DNA of 6,580 nucleotides from Candidatus Omnitrophota bacterium (GCA_023819025.1 JAMWDC010000126.1:1-6580); one strand, 5' to 3'; counted from the stretch's first letter, positions 1 through 6,171 are shown. Notes: a model not told the origin generated them from the sequence alone. Translations and numbers: made by a program.

Positions 1-752
1 CAAAAAAGTCGTCCTTGGCCCTGGTCCCTGTCGAAGCTGAAATCTTTGATGAGACGTTGCCGGGTATTTGCCGGCCGATCGGCAGGGTCCATCCCATTAG
101 CCAGACGGTCGATGAAATTTGCGGCGTATTTGAACGTCTGGGTTTTGAAATCGTCGACGGACCGGAGATCGAGACGGAATTTCATAATTTCACAGCCTTG
201 AATATCCCCTTGGATCACCCTTCACGGGATACCTTTGATACGTTTTATACAGAGACCGGTCAACTGTTGCGATCTCAGACATCGACCGTTCAAGTCCGCA
301 TCATGCAAAGCCGCAAACCCCCGCTTCGTATTGTGGCTCCCGGGCGTGTCTATCGTCCCGATGCGGTGGATGCGAGTCACTCGTTCATGTTTCATCAAAT
401 TGAAGGTCTGATGGTGGATGAGAAGACCACCTTCAGCGATCTCAAGGGGATCCTGCTTGTTTTTCTTCGGGAATTATTCGGCAAAGATGTCAAATGCCGT
501 TTCCGCCCCCATTTTTTCCCGTTTACGGAGCCGAGTGTGGAAGTCGATATCCGTTGGGGTAAAGGGTGGCTCGAGATCTTAGGCGCCGGCACCGTGGATC
601 CGAATGTTTTTGATGCGGTAGGGTATGATGCCAAGGAGGTCCAGGGATTTGCGTTTGGCTTAGGGGTCGAACGGATTGCCATGCTCCGACATTCAATTCG
701 GGATATCCGGCTTTTTTATGAAAATGATTTGAGATTTCTGAAGCAATTTTAA
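1..752 (+). CDS. pheS: Phenylalanine--tRNA ligase alpha subunit, 5'-truncated by window edge
   Basis: This is the catalytic alpha chain of the cytoplasmic (alpha-beta)2 phenylalanyl-tRNA synthetase, which charges tRNA-Phe with phenylalanine using ATP. The frame is open from base 3, so the TTG at 15 is not a convincing start. About 249 codons are visible of a family length near 330-345. The missing part is the N-terminal coiled-coil arm that contacts tRNA. Numbering from the TTG, class II motif 1 begins around HPISQTVDEI (26-35), followed by LLRSQTSTVQVR (84-95). Motif 2 is GRVYRPDAVDASHSFMFHQIEG (110-131) and motif 3 is GFAFGLGVERIAML (211-224). The Ala in FAFG matches the E. coli Ala294 pocket residue that sets phenylalanine specificity. 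The C-terminus ENDLRFLKQF is almost identical to the E. coli end, so the 3' end is complete. pheT follows after 31 nt, the usual operon order. Identification is very secure. Confidence 0.98.
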   Translation, partial: KKSSLALVPVEAEIFDETLPGICRPIGRVHPISQTVDEICGVFERLGFEIVDGPEIETEFHNFTALNIPLDHPSRDTFDTFYTETGQLLRSQTSTVQVRIMQSRKPPLRIVAPGRVYRPDAVDASHSFMFHQIEGLMVDEKTTFSDLKGILLVFLRELFGKDVKCRFRPHFFPFTEPSVEVDIRWGKGWLEILGAGTVDPNVFDAVGYDAKEVQGFAFGLGVERIAMLRHSIRDIRLFYENDLRFLKQF

Positions 753-783
753 TGGCACAGGAAAGAGTTATCGTGTTTCGAAT

Positions 784-2847
784 ATGAAAATTAGCACCAA
801 TTGGCTCAAAGAGTTTGTGAAATTTTCCCCGCCGGTTGAACGGATCGCAGAGCGCTTAACCATGTGTGGTCTGGAAATCAAGGACATTCGGCCGAGTCCG
901 GCTCACGGGGATATAATTTTTGAGACCGAAGTGACAACCAATCGTCCGGACTGGTTGTCCCATTTGGGAGTCGCTCGTGAGATCGCCGCGGTTGAAAATC
1001 TCTCACTAAAGCTTCCGGATACGATCGCTGCCACAAACCGCCCCCTGCCATCGGGATGGAGGATTCATCTCAAGGAGTTGGACGGGTGTCCTTATTATAC
1101 GGGAGTTTTAATTGAAGGGATTCAGTGGTGCGATTCGCCGGATTTCATGAAGGCACGTCTGGAGGCGTGCGGTCTGCGATCGATCAACTTGATTGTCGAT
1201 ATCACAAATTATGTCTTGCTTGAGATCGGTCAACCCCTTCATGCGTTTGATGCGGACTTGCTTCAAGGAAAAGAAATTCAGATCCGCCGTGCCAAATCGA
1301 ATGAAAAGATGGAGGCCATTGATAAGTCGGTTCTGACTTTTCAATCCGAGGATCTTGTCATTGCGGATCATGATCGTTCCGTTGCCTGTGCCGGGATCAT
1401 GGGAAGTTCGAATAGCGAAGTGAGTGAGAAAACCCGGAATATTTTTCTGGAGTCGGCATTTTTTAACCCTCGCTGGATCCGATTCAGCTCGCGGCGGTTA
1501 GGCTTAGCAAGCGAATCCTCGTATCGATTTGAGCGTCGCGTGGATCCGGAAGGTGTCGACATGGGCCGTGACCGGGCTCTCGAACTCATCCAGAGATATG
1601 CAAAGCCGCGTTTTATCAGCGGTGTCATCAAGTCGGGCGAGAGGCCCATGACGGTGCGGCAGCGGATTCATCTCAATGCCGCGGCAGTGGGGAAAGTTCT
1701 CGGGGTGGATATCAAGGCGAGCGAAATTTTCTCGATCCTCAACCGGCTCGGCCTCGACGTGAAGCCTTTAGGATCGAACAGCTGGAGTGTAGGAATTTCA
1801 TCGTACCGGTCCGATCTAACCCGGCCGATTGATCTGATTGAGGAAATCGCCCGGATTTATGGCTATGAGCATATCCCGGCGACGTTACCCGAGCGGGCAC
1901 CGTTGTGCGTATCGGAGAATGTGTACCGGAAACTTGAGCGGAAGACACGCCAATTTTTTTCAGGACTGGGCCTGTATGAGACTGTTACATTCAGCCTAGT
2001 ATCGGAGCAAGGGCTTGATACCGGAGACGCCCCGAGGGATTATGTGAAAATTATCAATCCCCAGAATAAAGATCTATGCTGGATGCGACCGGTTTTGTTT
2101 CCGAGTCTGCTCAATGTGATCCAAAAGAATGCCAACTTTGGTGCCAAACAGGTTGCGGTATATGAGGTGGCGAACATTTATAGGCAGTCAACAGCGGGGA
2201 AACATCCGGTTGAAGAACGGTCTGTCGGGATTGGGCTTTATGGACATTGGCAAGTCAAAAGCTGGAAAGATCCTGAAAGAGATGTGACTTTTTATGATTT
2301 AAAAGGTCTGATCGAAAGCTATCTCGCGATCCTCGGAATTGAAAGCGTGCAATTCCGCGAGATGAATCACCCGGCATTAACTCCTGTAGGTGCTGAGGAG
2401 ATATGTATTGATCACGAGATTCTGGGGTTCTTGGGAGAGATTCACCCGAGGGTTCGAAGCCAGTGGGACTTGAAGTCTCCTGTTTATTTTGCGCAGCTAT
2501 CCCTAGAGAAACTTTCAAAGTTTGTCCGATGGTTAAAGCCCTTAAACGATCTTCCGCGTTTTCCAGCCATTGAACGCGATCTGTCTTTAATGGTACCCGA
2601 TGCAATTAAAGCGGGTGAGATTGCCAAGGCAATTCAAACACGGAAGCCTGGATTGATTCAAAAAGTTGAATTATTTGACCTCTTTCGAGGTGGGCGTATT
2701 CCTAAGGGATACAAGAACTTATCCTTTCGGATTTACTATCAATCCATGGAGAAAACTTTGGTTTCTGAGGATATTCAAAGCCTTCATGAGGAGATTGGAA
2801 GGGCTTTGGTAATTAAATTTCAAGGTTCTTTTCAAGACAGTCGATAA
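784..2847 (+). CDS. pheT: Phenylalanine--tRNA ligase beta subunit, short form lacking the N-terminal tRNA-binding OB domain
   Basis: This is the structural and editing beta chain that pairs with PheS. It has 687 residues, against about 795 in E. coli. The opening MKISTNWLKEFV and TMCGLEIKDI (residues 1-35) are the normal N-terminus. At about residue 37-45 the protein jumps straight to ETEVTTNRPDWLSHLGVAR, which in E. coli follows the EMAP-II/Arc1p-like domain (about residues 39-148). That whole domain is therefore absent, with no frameshift visible. The B3/B4 editing domain spans about 95-270 and includes GQPLHAFD (149-156) and ESSYRFERRVDP. The B5 region is about 290-365, with acidic metal-site residues D344, D350, E353 and E354 before RIYGY. 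The catalytic-like core runs from about 375 to 585, and the C-terminal FDX-ACB domain from LPRFPAIERDLS (590-601) to the end. The ATG at 784 starts at the conserved N-terminus. The nearest purine-rich stretch (759-767) is unusually far for a ribosome site. The last bases hold the -35 region of the downstream RNA promoter. Confidence 0.97.
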   Translation: MKISTNWLKEFVKFSPPVERIAERLTMCGLEIKDIRPSPAHGDIIFETEVTTNRPDWLSHLGVAREIAAVENLSLKLPDTIAATNRPLPSGWRIHLKELDGCPYYTGVLIEGIQWCDSPDFMKARLEACGLRSINLIVDITNYVLLEIGQPLHAFDADLLQGKEIQIRRAKSNEKMEAIDKSVLTFQSEDLVIADHDRSVACAGIMGSSNSEVSEKTRNIFLESAFFNPRWIRFSSRRLGLASESSYRFERRVDPEGVDMGRDRALELIQRYAKPRFISGVIKSGERPMTVRQRIHLNAAAVGKVLGVDIKASEIFSILNRLGLDVKPLGSNSWSVGISSYRSDLTRPIDLIEEIARIYGYEHIPATLPERAPLCVSENVYRKLERKTRQFFSGLGLYETVTFSLVSEQGLDTGDAPRDYVKIINPQNKDLCWMRPVLFPSLLNVIQKNANFGAKQVAVYEVANIYRQSTAGKHPVEERSVGIGLYGHWQVKSWKDPERDVTFYDLKGLIESYLAILGIESVQFREMNHPALTPVGAEEICIDHEILGFLGEIHPRVRSQWDLKSPVYFAQLSLEKLSKFVRWLKPLNDLPRFPAIERDLSLMVPDAIKAGEIAKAIQTRKPGLIQKVELFDLFRGGRIPKGYKNLSFRIYYQSMEKTLVSEDIQSLHEEIGRALVIKFQGSFQDSR

Positions 2848-2857
2848 GATGTATACT
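2829..2857 (+). promoter_or_regulatory. Sigma70-type promoter for the 6S-like RNA
   Basis: A -10 hexamer TATACT (2852-2857, 5 of 6 consensus) lies 17 nt after a weak -35, TTTTCA (2829-2834). A start at about 2863-2865 falls exactly where the terminal helix of the predicted RNA begins, which is the main support. The -35 lies inside the 3' end of pheT. The downstream gap shows no better promoter for rarA, so this one may also serve rarA by read-through. Confidence 0.5.
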
Positions 2858-2862
2858 ATTAT

Positions 2863-2990
2863 ATCCCTGGGTTGTGCGTGATTGGGATCATATATAGAAC
2901 CAACACTATTGTGTCGGGAGTCGATAGATTCCCACCTGGAGCTAGGGTTCTCCGAGAAGGTTCCACACGGCAACTTGGGGATTTTTGTTT
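2863..2990 (+). ncRNA. ssrS: Probable 6S RNA (compact), upstream of rarA
   Basis: 6S RNA binds the housekeeping sigma70-RNA polymerase holoenzyme by imitating an open promoter and damps transcription in slow growth. Seen here: bases 2865-2874 pair with 2971-2980 (10 bp including G-U pairs). After a small 2x1 internal loop, CGTG (2877-2880) pairs with CACG (2966-2969), giving the usual terminal helix. AGAACC (2896-2901) pairs with GGTTCT (2946-2951) to open an apical domain holding a 7-bp hairpin with a GATA loop (2916-2922/2927-2933). Compared from memory with E. coli 6S, the 5' strand fits CyCTGrGwTGTkCG, the 3' strand matches CGGCAnCTyGGrG, and TCCGAGAAG (2951-2959) is shared. A promoter sits just upstream, a T-rich tract (2982-2990) follows, and rarA lies next to it, as in other bacteria. 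The odd point is the length of about 120-125 nt, well below the usual 160-200, with the 3' bubble hairpin reduced. It could instead be an unrelated structured leader of rarA. Confidence 0.65.
2971..2990 (+). terminator. Possible terminator: 3' strand of terminal helix plus T-rich tract
   Basis: The 3' strand CAACTTGGGG of the RNA's terminal helix is followed by ATTTTTGTTT. A long-range helix plus a U-rich tail could end the 6S-like transcript. The tract is interrupted by a G and the helix is not a compact hairpin, so partial read-through into rarA is likely. Confidence 0.35.
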
Positions 2991-3024
2991 GTGACGTCTC
3001 AAGATTCGATGTCGCCTGAGTTCT

Positions 3025-4341
3025 ATGAAAAAGAAAGCTGCCGAACCCGTTTCTGAACTGTTCCCTCCTGTTCCTGATATGGATCACCCCGATTCAGGTC
3101 CCGACGTACCCTTGGCACTCCGCATGCGTCCCAGGAATCTTGATGAGGTCGTAGGGCAAGATCATCTTTTGGGGCCTGGAAAATTGCTACGCCGAACGCT
3201 CCAATTAGATCGTTGGACATCTCTGATATTCTATGGACCTCCGGGTAGCGGTAAGACCACGCTGGCACAAATTATTTCCCGAGCGACGAAGGCCCGTTTT
3301 GTGAGAGTCAATGCCGTGACCTCCAATGTTTCAGTTTTGCGGTCTGTGATGGATCAAGCGGTCAAGTTAAAACAATCGCAAGGTCGGAAAACAATCCTTT
3401 TCATTGATGAAATTCATAGGTTTAATGTGGCCCAGCAAGATGTATTGATGCCGGATGTAGAAAGCGGGAACATTGTTCTTATTGGTGCCACCACGCACAA
3501 TCCCTGTTTTGCAATCAATGGGCCCCTCTTATCCCGTTCCTTGGTTTTCGAACTGAGACCCTTGGACGAGAGGGATTTGATTCGTATCGTAGAGTCGGCC
3601 ATTCGGGATGAGGCACGGGGTTTTGGGAAACTTAAAATTCAGATCGACCCCGAGGCTTTACAGCATATCGCAAAAAGTTCGGCCGGTGATGCCCGCCGCG
3701 CCTTGAATGCCTTGGAGGTCGGCGTTCTCACAACACCTCAGGACCCTGATGGGCGCATCCATTTCAGCGCGAAGGTGGCTGAAGAGTCTTGCCAGCGTAA
3801 GATTGTCTATTATGATGGAACCGAGGATTATCACTACGATACGGCAAGTGCGTTTATCAAAAGCATGCGCGGATCGGATCCAGACGCAGCGATTTATTGG
3901 CTTGCGAAGATGCTCTATGCAGGCGAGGATCCCCGGTTCATTATCCGCCGTATTTTGATCTTCTCAAGCGAGGATATTGGTAACGCGGACCCCCAGGCAA
4001 TCCTGCTTGCGTCGGCGGGGATGCAGGCCATTGAATTCGTCGGAATGCCCGAGGCACGAATCATTTTAGGACAGTTGGTCACTTATATGGCCACGGCCCC
4101 AAAAAGTAAGGCGAGTTATTCGGCAATTGAAAGTGCGCTCGAAGACATCAAGACTGAAAAGATCGAGGAGGTCCCTGATCACTTACGTGATGCAAGTTAT
4201 CAAGGTGCAGAAAGACTTCAGCATGGCCATCATGCACCTGCCAACAGCGGCTACGTTCCAAAGTCAAAGAAGGTATCCTACTACCACCCCACGGACAAAG
4301 GTTTCGAGCAAGAGATCCGCCGACGATTGAAACTTACGTAG
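3025..4341 (+). CDS. rarA: Replication-associated recombination protein A (RarA/MgsA-family AAA+ ATPase)
   Basis: This is a clamp-loader-like AAA+ ATPase that acts at stalled or gapped replication forks. It has 438 residues, close to the 447 of E. coli RarA. The PLALRMRPRNLDEVVGQDHLLG block (29-50) is the family entry motif. Walker A is GPPGSGKT (71-78), Walker B is ILFIDE (124-129), sensor 1 lies in GATTHNP (154-160), the arginine finger is in LLSR (168-171), and sensor 2 is in GDARRALNALE (221-231). The C-terminal MgsA helical and tetramerisation region begins at YYDGTEDYHYDTASAFIKSMRGSDPDAA (262-289) and includes SSEDIGNADP and VPDHLRDASYQGAERL. Oddities are H158 where the family usually has Glu (TTENP), D144 where His is usual (LLPHVE), and a shortened tail (about 398-415) lacking the usual YPHD and QxYLP segment. 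The frame is continuous through it. ATG 3025 is the first start after an in-frame TGA (2992-2994). It has no clear Shine-Dalgarno sequence, so translation may be weak. Confidence 0.95.
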   Translation: MKKKAAEPVSELFPPVPDMDHPDSGPDVPLALRMRPRNLDEVVGQDHLLGPGKLLRRTLQLDRWTSLIFYGPPGSGKTTLAQIISRATKARFVRVNAVTSNVSVLRSVMDQAVKLKQSQGRKTILFIDEIHRFNVAQQDVLMPDVESGNIVLIGATTHNPCFAINGPLLSRSLVFELRPLDERDLIRIVESAIRDEARGFGKLKIQIDPEALQHIAKSSAGDARRALNALEVGVLTTPQDPDGRIHFSAKVAEESCQRKIVYYDGTEDYHYDTASAFIKSMRGSDPDAAIYWLAKMLYAGEDPRFIIRRILIFSSEDIGNADPQAILLASAGMQAIEFVGMPEARIILGQLVTYMATAPKSKASYSAIESALEDIKTEKIEEVPDHLRDASYQGAERLQHGHHAPANSGYVPKSKKVSYYHPTDKGFEQEIRRRLKLT

Positions 4342-4403
4342 TCCCCTCCGATTCATACGGTTGTTCCAAACTGGCGAAATTTTACGCCGATTTTCCGCCT
4401 TTA

Positions 4404-4430
4404 AACAATGATTATTGTTGATCAATATTG
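4404..4430. repeat. Cluster of overlapping short palindromes (possible operator)
   Basis: AACAAT (4404-4409) and ATTGTT (4414-4419) form a perfect 6-4-6 inverted repeat. TTGATCAA (4418-4425) and CAATATTG (4423-4430) are perfect 8-bp palindromes overlapping it and each other. All share the CAAT/ATTG core. The cluster lies about 160-190 nt upstream of the first STAS-like/PilZ gene and 60 nt after rarA. It may be a multi-site operator, but AT-rich DNA gives such palindromes by chance fairly often. Confidence 0.3.
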
Positions 4431-4479
4431 CTATTCATTTTGTGGCACGAGATTTAAAATTTGATATTTTGATACATTT

Positions 4480-4508
4480 TAAACATTTATGAGAACACAA
4501 GTTATAAA
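4480..4508 (+). promoter_or_regulatory. Candidate promoter for the STAS-like/PilZ pair
   Basis: TAAACA (4480-4485, 4 of 6 -35 matches) and TATAAA (4503-4508, 5 of 6 -10 matches) are 17 nt apart in the very AT-rich gap between rarA and the first STAS-like/PilZ gene. This predicts a start near 4515 and a leader of about 77 nt. Many alternative pairings are possible in such AT-rich sequence, so the assignment is tentative. Confidence 0.35.
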
Positions 4509-4591
4509 AAATGTTGATTTTGATTAGACTTTTTATGAATTACGAGGTATCTTCTTCAATGGTGTAAGTACACGGCCGCGAGGCTTAACCA

Positions 4592-5350
4592 ATGATACAA
4601 TATAAGTTAAAGACCAAGAGAGTTGGCGAAGTCGACATTTTCGAATTTTGGGGCGAGTGGGATGCTTCATTCGCAGTACGGTCCGCGGCTGCAATCCGAG
4701 ACGTTTTTTCTAAACAGAAGTCTAAGGTTGCATTCTTAAATCTTCTTTGGCTGTATCGCCCCCGCTCATTTGATATTGATCGACTGCTTGAAAACCCAGC
4801 AATGATTCAAAAGACTGGTCTGCTCACAATGCCCGGGTCTGACTTGTCCGGACAACCACCCGCGAATGCAAGCGGATCCTGCCAGTTTTTTACCAACATA
4901 TCCAGTGCCGTGCGCTACTTCGAGCGTGAACTTGCTGATCACGTTTCCAATCTCTCGCCCGGAGTTGAACGGCGGAATTTCATTCGTCTCAAGACGGTAT
5001 TGCCACTTCATTTCTCATGCTTGAAGGGCCGGGAACAGCGGATTGATTTTTTTGCGGTGGTCACAAATTTAAGCGAAGGAGGATTATTCGCAGAGTTCAT
5101 TGAGTCAGTTTCCGAGGACCGGATGAAACGATACCTTAGCCCTCTAGATCAGCAATTACTCGATCTTAATATTGATATGGTTGATGGTCAGGAACCCTTA
5201 ACCATGCGTGGGCGATTGATCCACGGAAGTATTTCGGACGGGGCCATTGGGGTTGAATTTTGTAATCATACCTCAAATCAAACGGACCGGATTTCGGATT
5301 GGGTCGAGCAGCATTTAATGGCTCATGCCCCGTCCGGTGGTGAATGCTAG
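4592..5350 (+). CDS. Two-domain protein: degenerate STAS-like N-terminus plus C-terminal PilZ domain
   Basis: This soluble 252-residue protein has no signal peptide or membrane segment. Residues 4-115 have a STAS-like pattern: a first strand VGEVDIFEFWGEW (11-23), a helix SAAAIRDVF, a strand KVAFLNLLWL (45-54), and a last helix ISSAVRYFERELA. The DSSG-type loop of anti-sigma-antagonists is not recognisable (RPRSFDIDRL instead), so the domain is degenerate. A PilZ domain spans about 125-245. It has R128-x3-R132 in ERRNFIR, N159-x-S161-x2-G164 in NLSEGGLFAEF, and the closing GAIGVEF strand (217-223). These are the residues PilZ domains use to bind c-di-GMP, so binding is expected. The ATG at 4592 is supported by GAGG (4580-4583) with an 8-nt spacer. 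The next gene, 92 nt downstream, is a paralog with the same architecture, so the two probably form one operon. The target of the signal is unknown. Confidence 0.82.
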   Translation: MIQYKLKTKRVGEVDIFEFWGEWDASFAVRSAAAIRDVFSKQKSKVAFLNLLWLYRPRSFDIDRLLENPAMIQKTGLLTMPGSDLSGQPPANASGSCQFFTNISSAVRYFERELADHVSNLSPGVERRNFIRLKTVLPLHFSCLKGREQRIDFFAVVTNLSEGGLFAEFIESVSEDRMKRYLSPLDQQLLDLNIDMVDGQEPLTMRGRLIHGSISDGAIGVEFCNHTSNQTDRISDWVEQHLMAHAPSGGEC

Positions 5351-5360
5351 GGTTCGTCCA

Positions 5361-5400
5361 GCTTTGATGGGGATCCGGTCGGGCCTCTAGGCTTTGATGG
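5361..5400. repeat. 10-bp direct repeat GCTTTGATGG, exactly 30 bp apart
   Basis: GCTTTGATGG occurs at 5361-5370 and again at 5391-5400, in the 92-nt gap between the two paralogous genes. The 30-bp period puts both copies on nearly the same helical face, which would suit a regulator binding in tandem. It could equally be a trace of local duplication. Confidence 0.4.
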
Positions 5401-5403
5401 CTT

Positions 5404-5420
5404 ACATTCGTAATGAATGT
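5404..5420. repeat. Perfect inverted repeat ACATTC-N5-GAATGT upstream of second STAS-like/PilZ gene
   Basis: ACATTC (5404-5409) and GAATGT (5415-5420) are perfectly complementary around a 5-nt loop, GTAAT. The repeat ends 10 nt before the strong ribosome site of the next gene. It could be a small mRNA hairpin between the two cistrons or an operator half-site pair. It also buries the alternative ATG at 5413, which argues against that start. Confidence 0.35.
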
Positions 5421-5430
5421 TGGGCAGAAA

Positions 5431-5438
5431 GGGAGGGG
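5431..5438 (+). promoter_or_regulatory. Shine-Dalgarno sequence that decides the start at 5443
   Basis: GGGAGGGG lies 4-7 nt before ATG 5443, an optimal position for initiation there. The in-frame ATG at 5413 lies upstream of this site, inside an inverted repeat, and has no comparable sequence before it. The protein therefore most likely starts MSKLKVS. Confidence 0.75.
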
Positions 5439-5442
5439 CAAT

Positions 5443-6171
5443 ATGAGTAAGTTGAAAGTAAGTACTCGAGAAATTGGGAGTGTTTGTGTCTTCGATCTTG
5501 AGGGAAATCCAACTCAAGAAATGGTCCAGGAAATTGCATGGAAGATTCAACGGAGTATTCGCCGCCATCGCCTCCAACGGGTAATCTTGAATCTTCAGCG
5601 GTTACCTTCGTTGGATCCGCTGGGCCTCAGAAAGCTCATTGCAGCATGCATACGGCCCCGTCAGAGCCTGATTTATGGTGTTTCCCAGGGGTTGGTCAAC
5701 TTTCTTGACGATACGTACTTGCCGCGCAATGTGCGAATTTGCATGAATGAAAAAGAGGTTGCCGAGGATCTGGGACCATTTCTTTTGGAAAAAGATCGGG
5801 ACAAAGAAGTTTCAGCGGCACCTGAAGTGAACCGGCAGGATACCATCGGTTATCAGTTAGAACGCCGACGTAGTAAGCGTATGCATGTGGCAATTCCGTT
5901 GGAGCTCAAAATCTTCACGGAGGGTGCGTCTGATCCGATCGTAACGCGTGCAATTGCAACGAACATTAGTGAAGGCGGCCTCTTTGCAGAATTCCTGGAT
6001 CTAGAGTTTGCTAAAAGGTTGGAGTCCCTTGGTTCCATGGTCGGTTATAAGGCTGAGATAAGGATTTTCCCGAGCGCCAATTTTCCCGAAGAGTATCAGA
6101 TCGAAGGGAAAATACGGCGTAAGGAATTGCGAAAAAAGCAAGTCGGGTTAGCCATTGAATTTGTAGGTTAA
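5443..6171 (+). CDS. Two-domain protein: STAS-like N-terminus plus C-terminal PilZ domain (paralog of the preceding gene)
   Basis: This soluble protein has 242 residues from the preferred start; the longer frame from 5413 would give 252. The STAS-like domain (about 5-115) is better preserved than in the upstream paralog. It has the first strand IGSVCVFDLEGNPT (11-24), the strand RVILNLQRLPSLD (46-58) and the following helix LGLRKLIAACI, a later YGVSQGLVNFLDD segment, and a final NEKEVAEDLGPFL helix. The family's D-S-S/A-G phosphorylation loop reads D58-P59-L60-G61, so the usual acceptor serine is missing. A short charged linker (115-140) leads to a PilZ domain with R142-x3-R146, N174-x-S176-x2-G179 in NISEGGLFAEF, and the closing strand VGLAIEF (234-240). 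The NxSEGGLFAEF block is shared with the first paralog, showing they arose by duplication. The protein is likely a c-di-GMP receptor that passes the signal by protein contact. The partner is unknown. No adjacent sigma, anti-sigma, kinase or phosphatase gene is present in the window. Confidence 0.83.
   Translation: MSKLKVSTREIGSVCVFDLEGNPTQEMVQEIAWKIQRSIRRHRLQRVILNLQRLPSLDPLGLRKLIAACIRPRQSLIYGVSQGLVNFLDDTYLPRNVRICMNEKEVAEDLGPFLLEKDRDKEVSAAPEVNRQDTIGYQLERRRSKRMHVAIPLELKIFTEGASDPIVTRAIATNISEGGLFAEFLDLEFAKRLESLGSMVGYKAEIRIFPSANFPEEYQIEGKIRRKELRKKQVGLAIEFVG

Noticed and set aside
15..17. TTG 15 as the pheS start codon
   Set aside because: The frame is open to the window edge and about 80-90 N-terminal residues are missing compared with the family, so the true start lies outside.
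395..682. Minus-strand ORF within pheS, and similar antisense ORFs within pheT, rarA and the PilZ genes
   Set aside because: They are shadows of strongly conserved + strand coding sequence, with low-complexity translations and no family resemblance.
2719..3087. Minus-strand ORF of 122 codons across the pheT end, the RNA gene and the rarA start
   Set aside because: It overlaps conserved genes and a structured RNA on the other strand and has no recognisable domain or ribosome site. Its length is explained by chance in this gap.
3707..3958. Overlapping + strand ORFs inside rarA (also 4127-4330)
   Set aside because: They run in another frame through conserved RarA sequence with no independent signals.
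4198..4290. Suspected frameshift explaining the odd RarA tail
   Set aside because: The conserved ends on both sides (HLRDASYQGAERL and YYHPTDKGFE) are in one frame with no stop, so it is a short divergent segment and not a frameshift.
4373..4388. GGCG-N8-CGCC hairpin after rarA as an intrinsic terminator
   Set aside because: It has only 4 bp with a wide loop and no clean T run immediately after it, which is too weak to call.
4442..4460. Possible sigma54 promoter beginning TGGCAC
   Set aside because: The GG is not followed by GC at the required 10-nt spacing; the expected position reads AA, so the -12 element is missing.
5413..5442. Upstream ATG 5413 as the start of the second STAS-like/PilZ gene
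   Set aside because: It lacks a ribosome site and lies within an inverted repeat, while ATG 5443 has an ideal GGGAGGGG ahead and gives the N-terminus matching the paralog.
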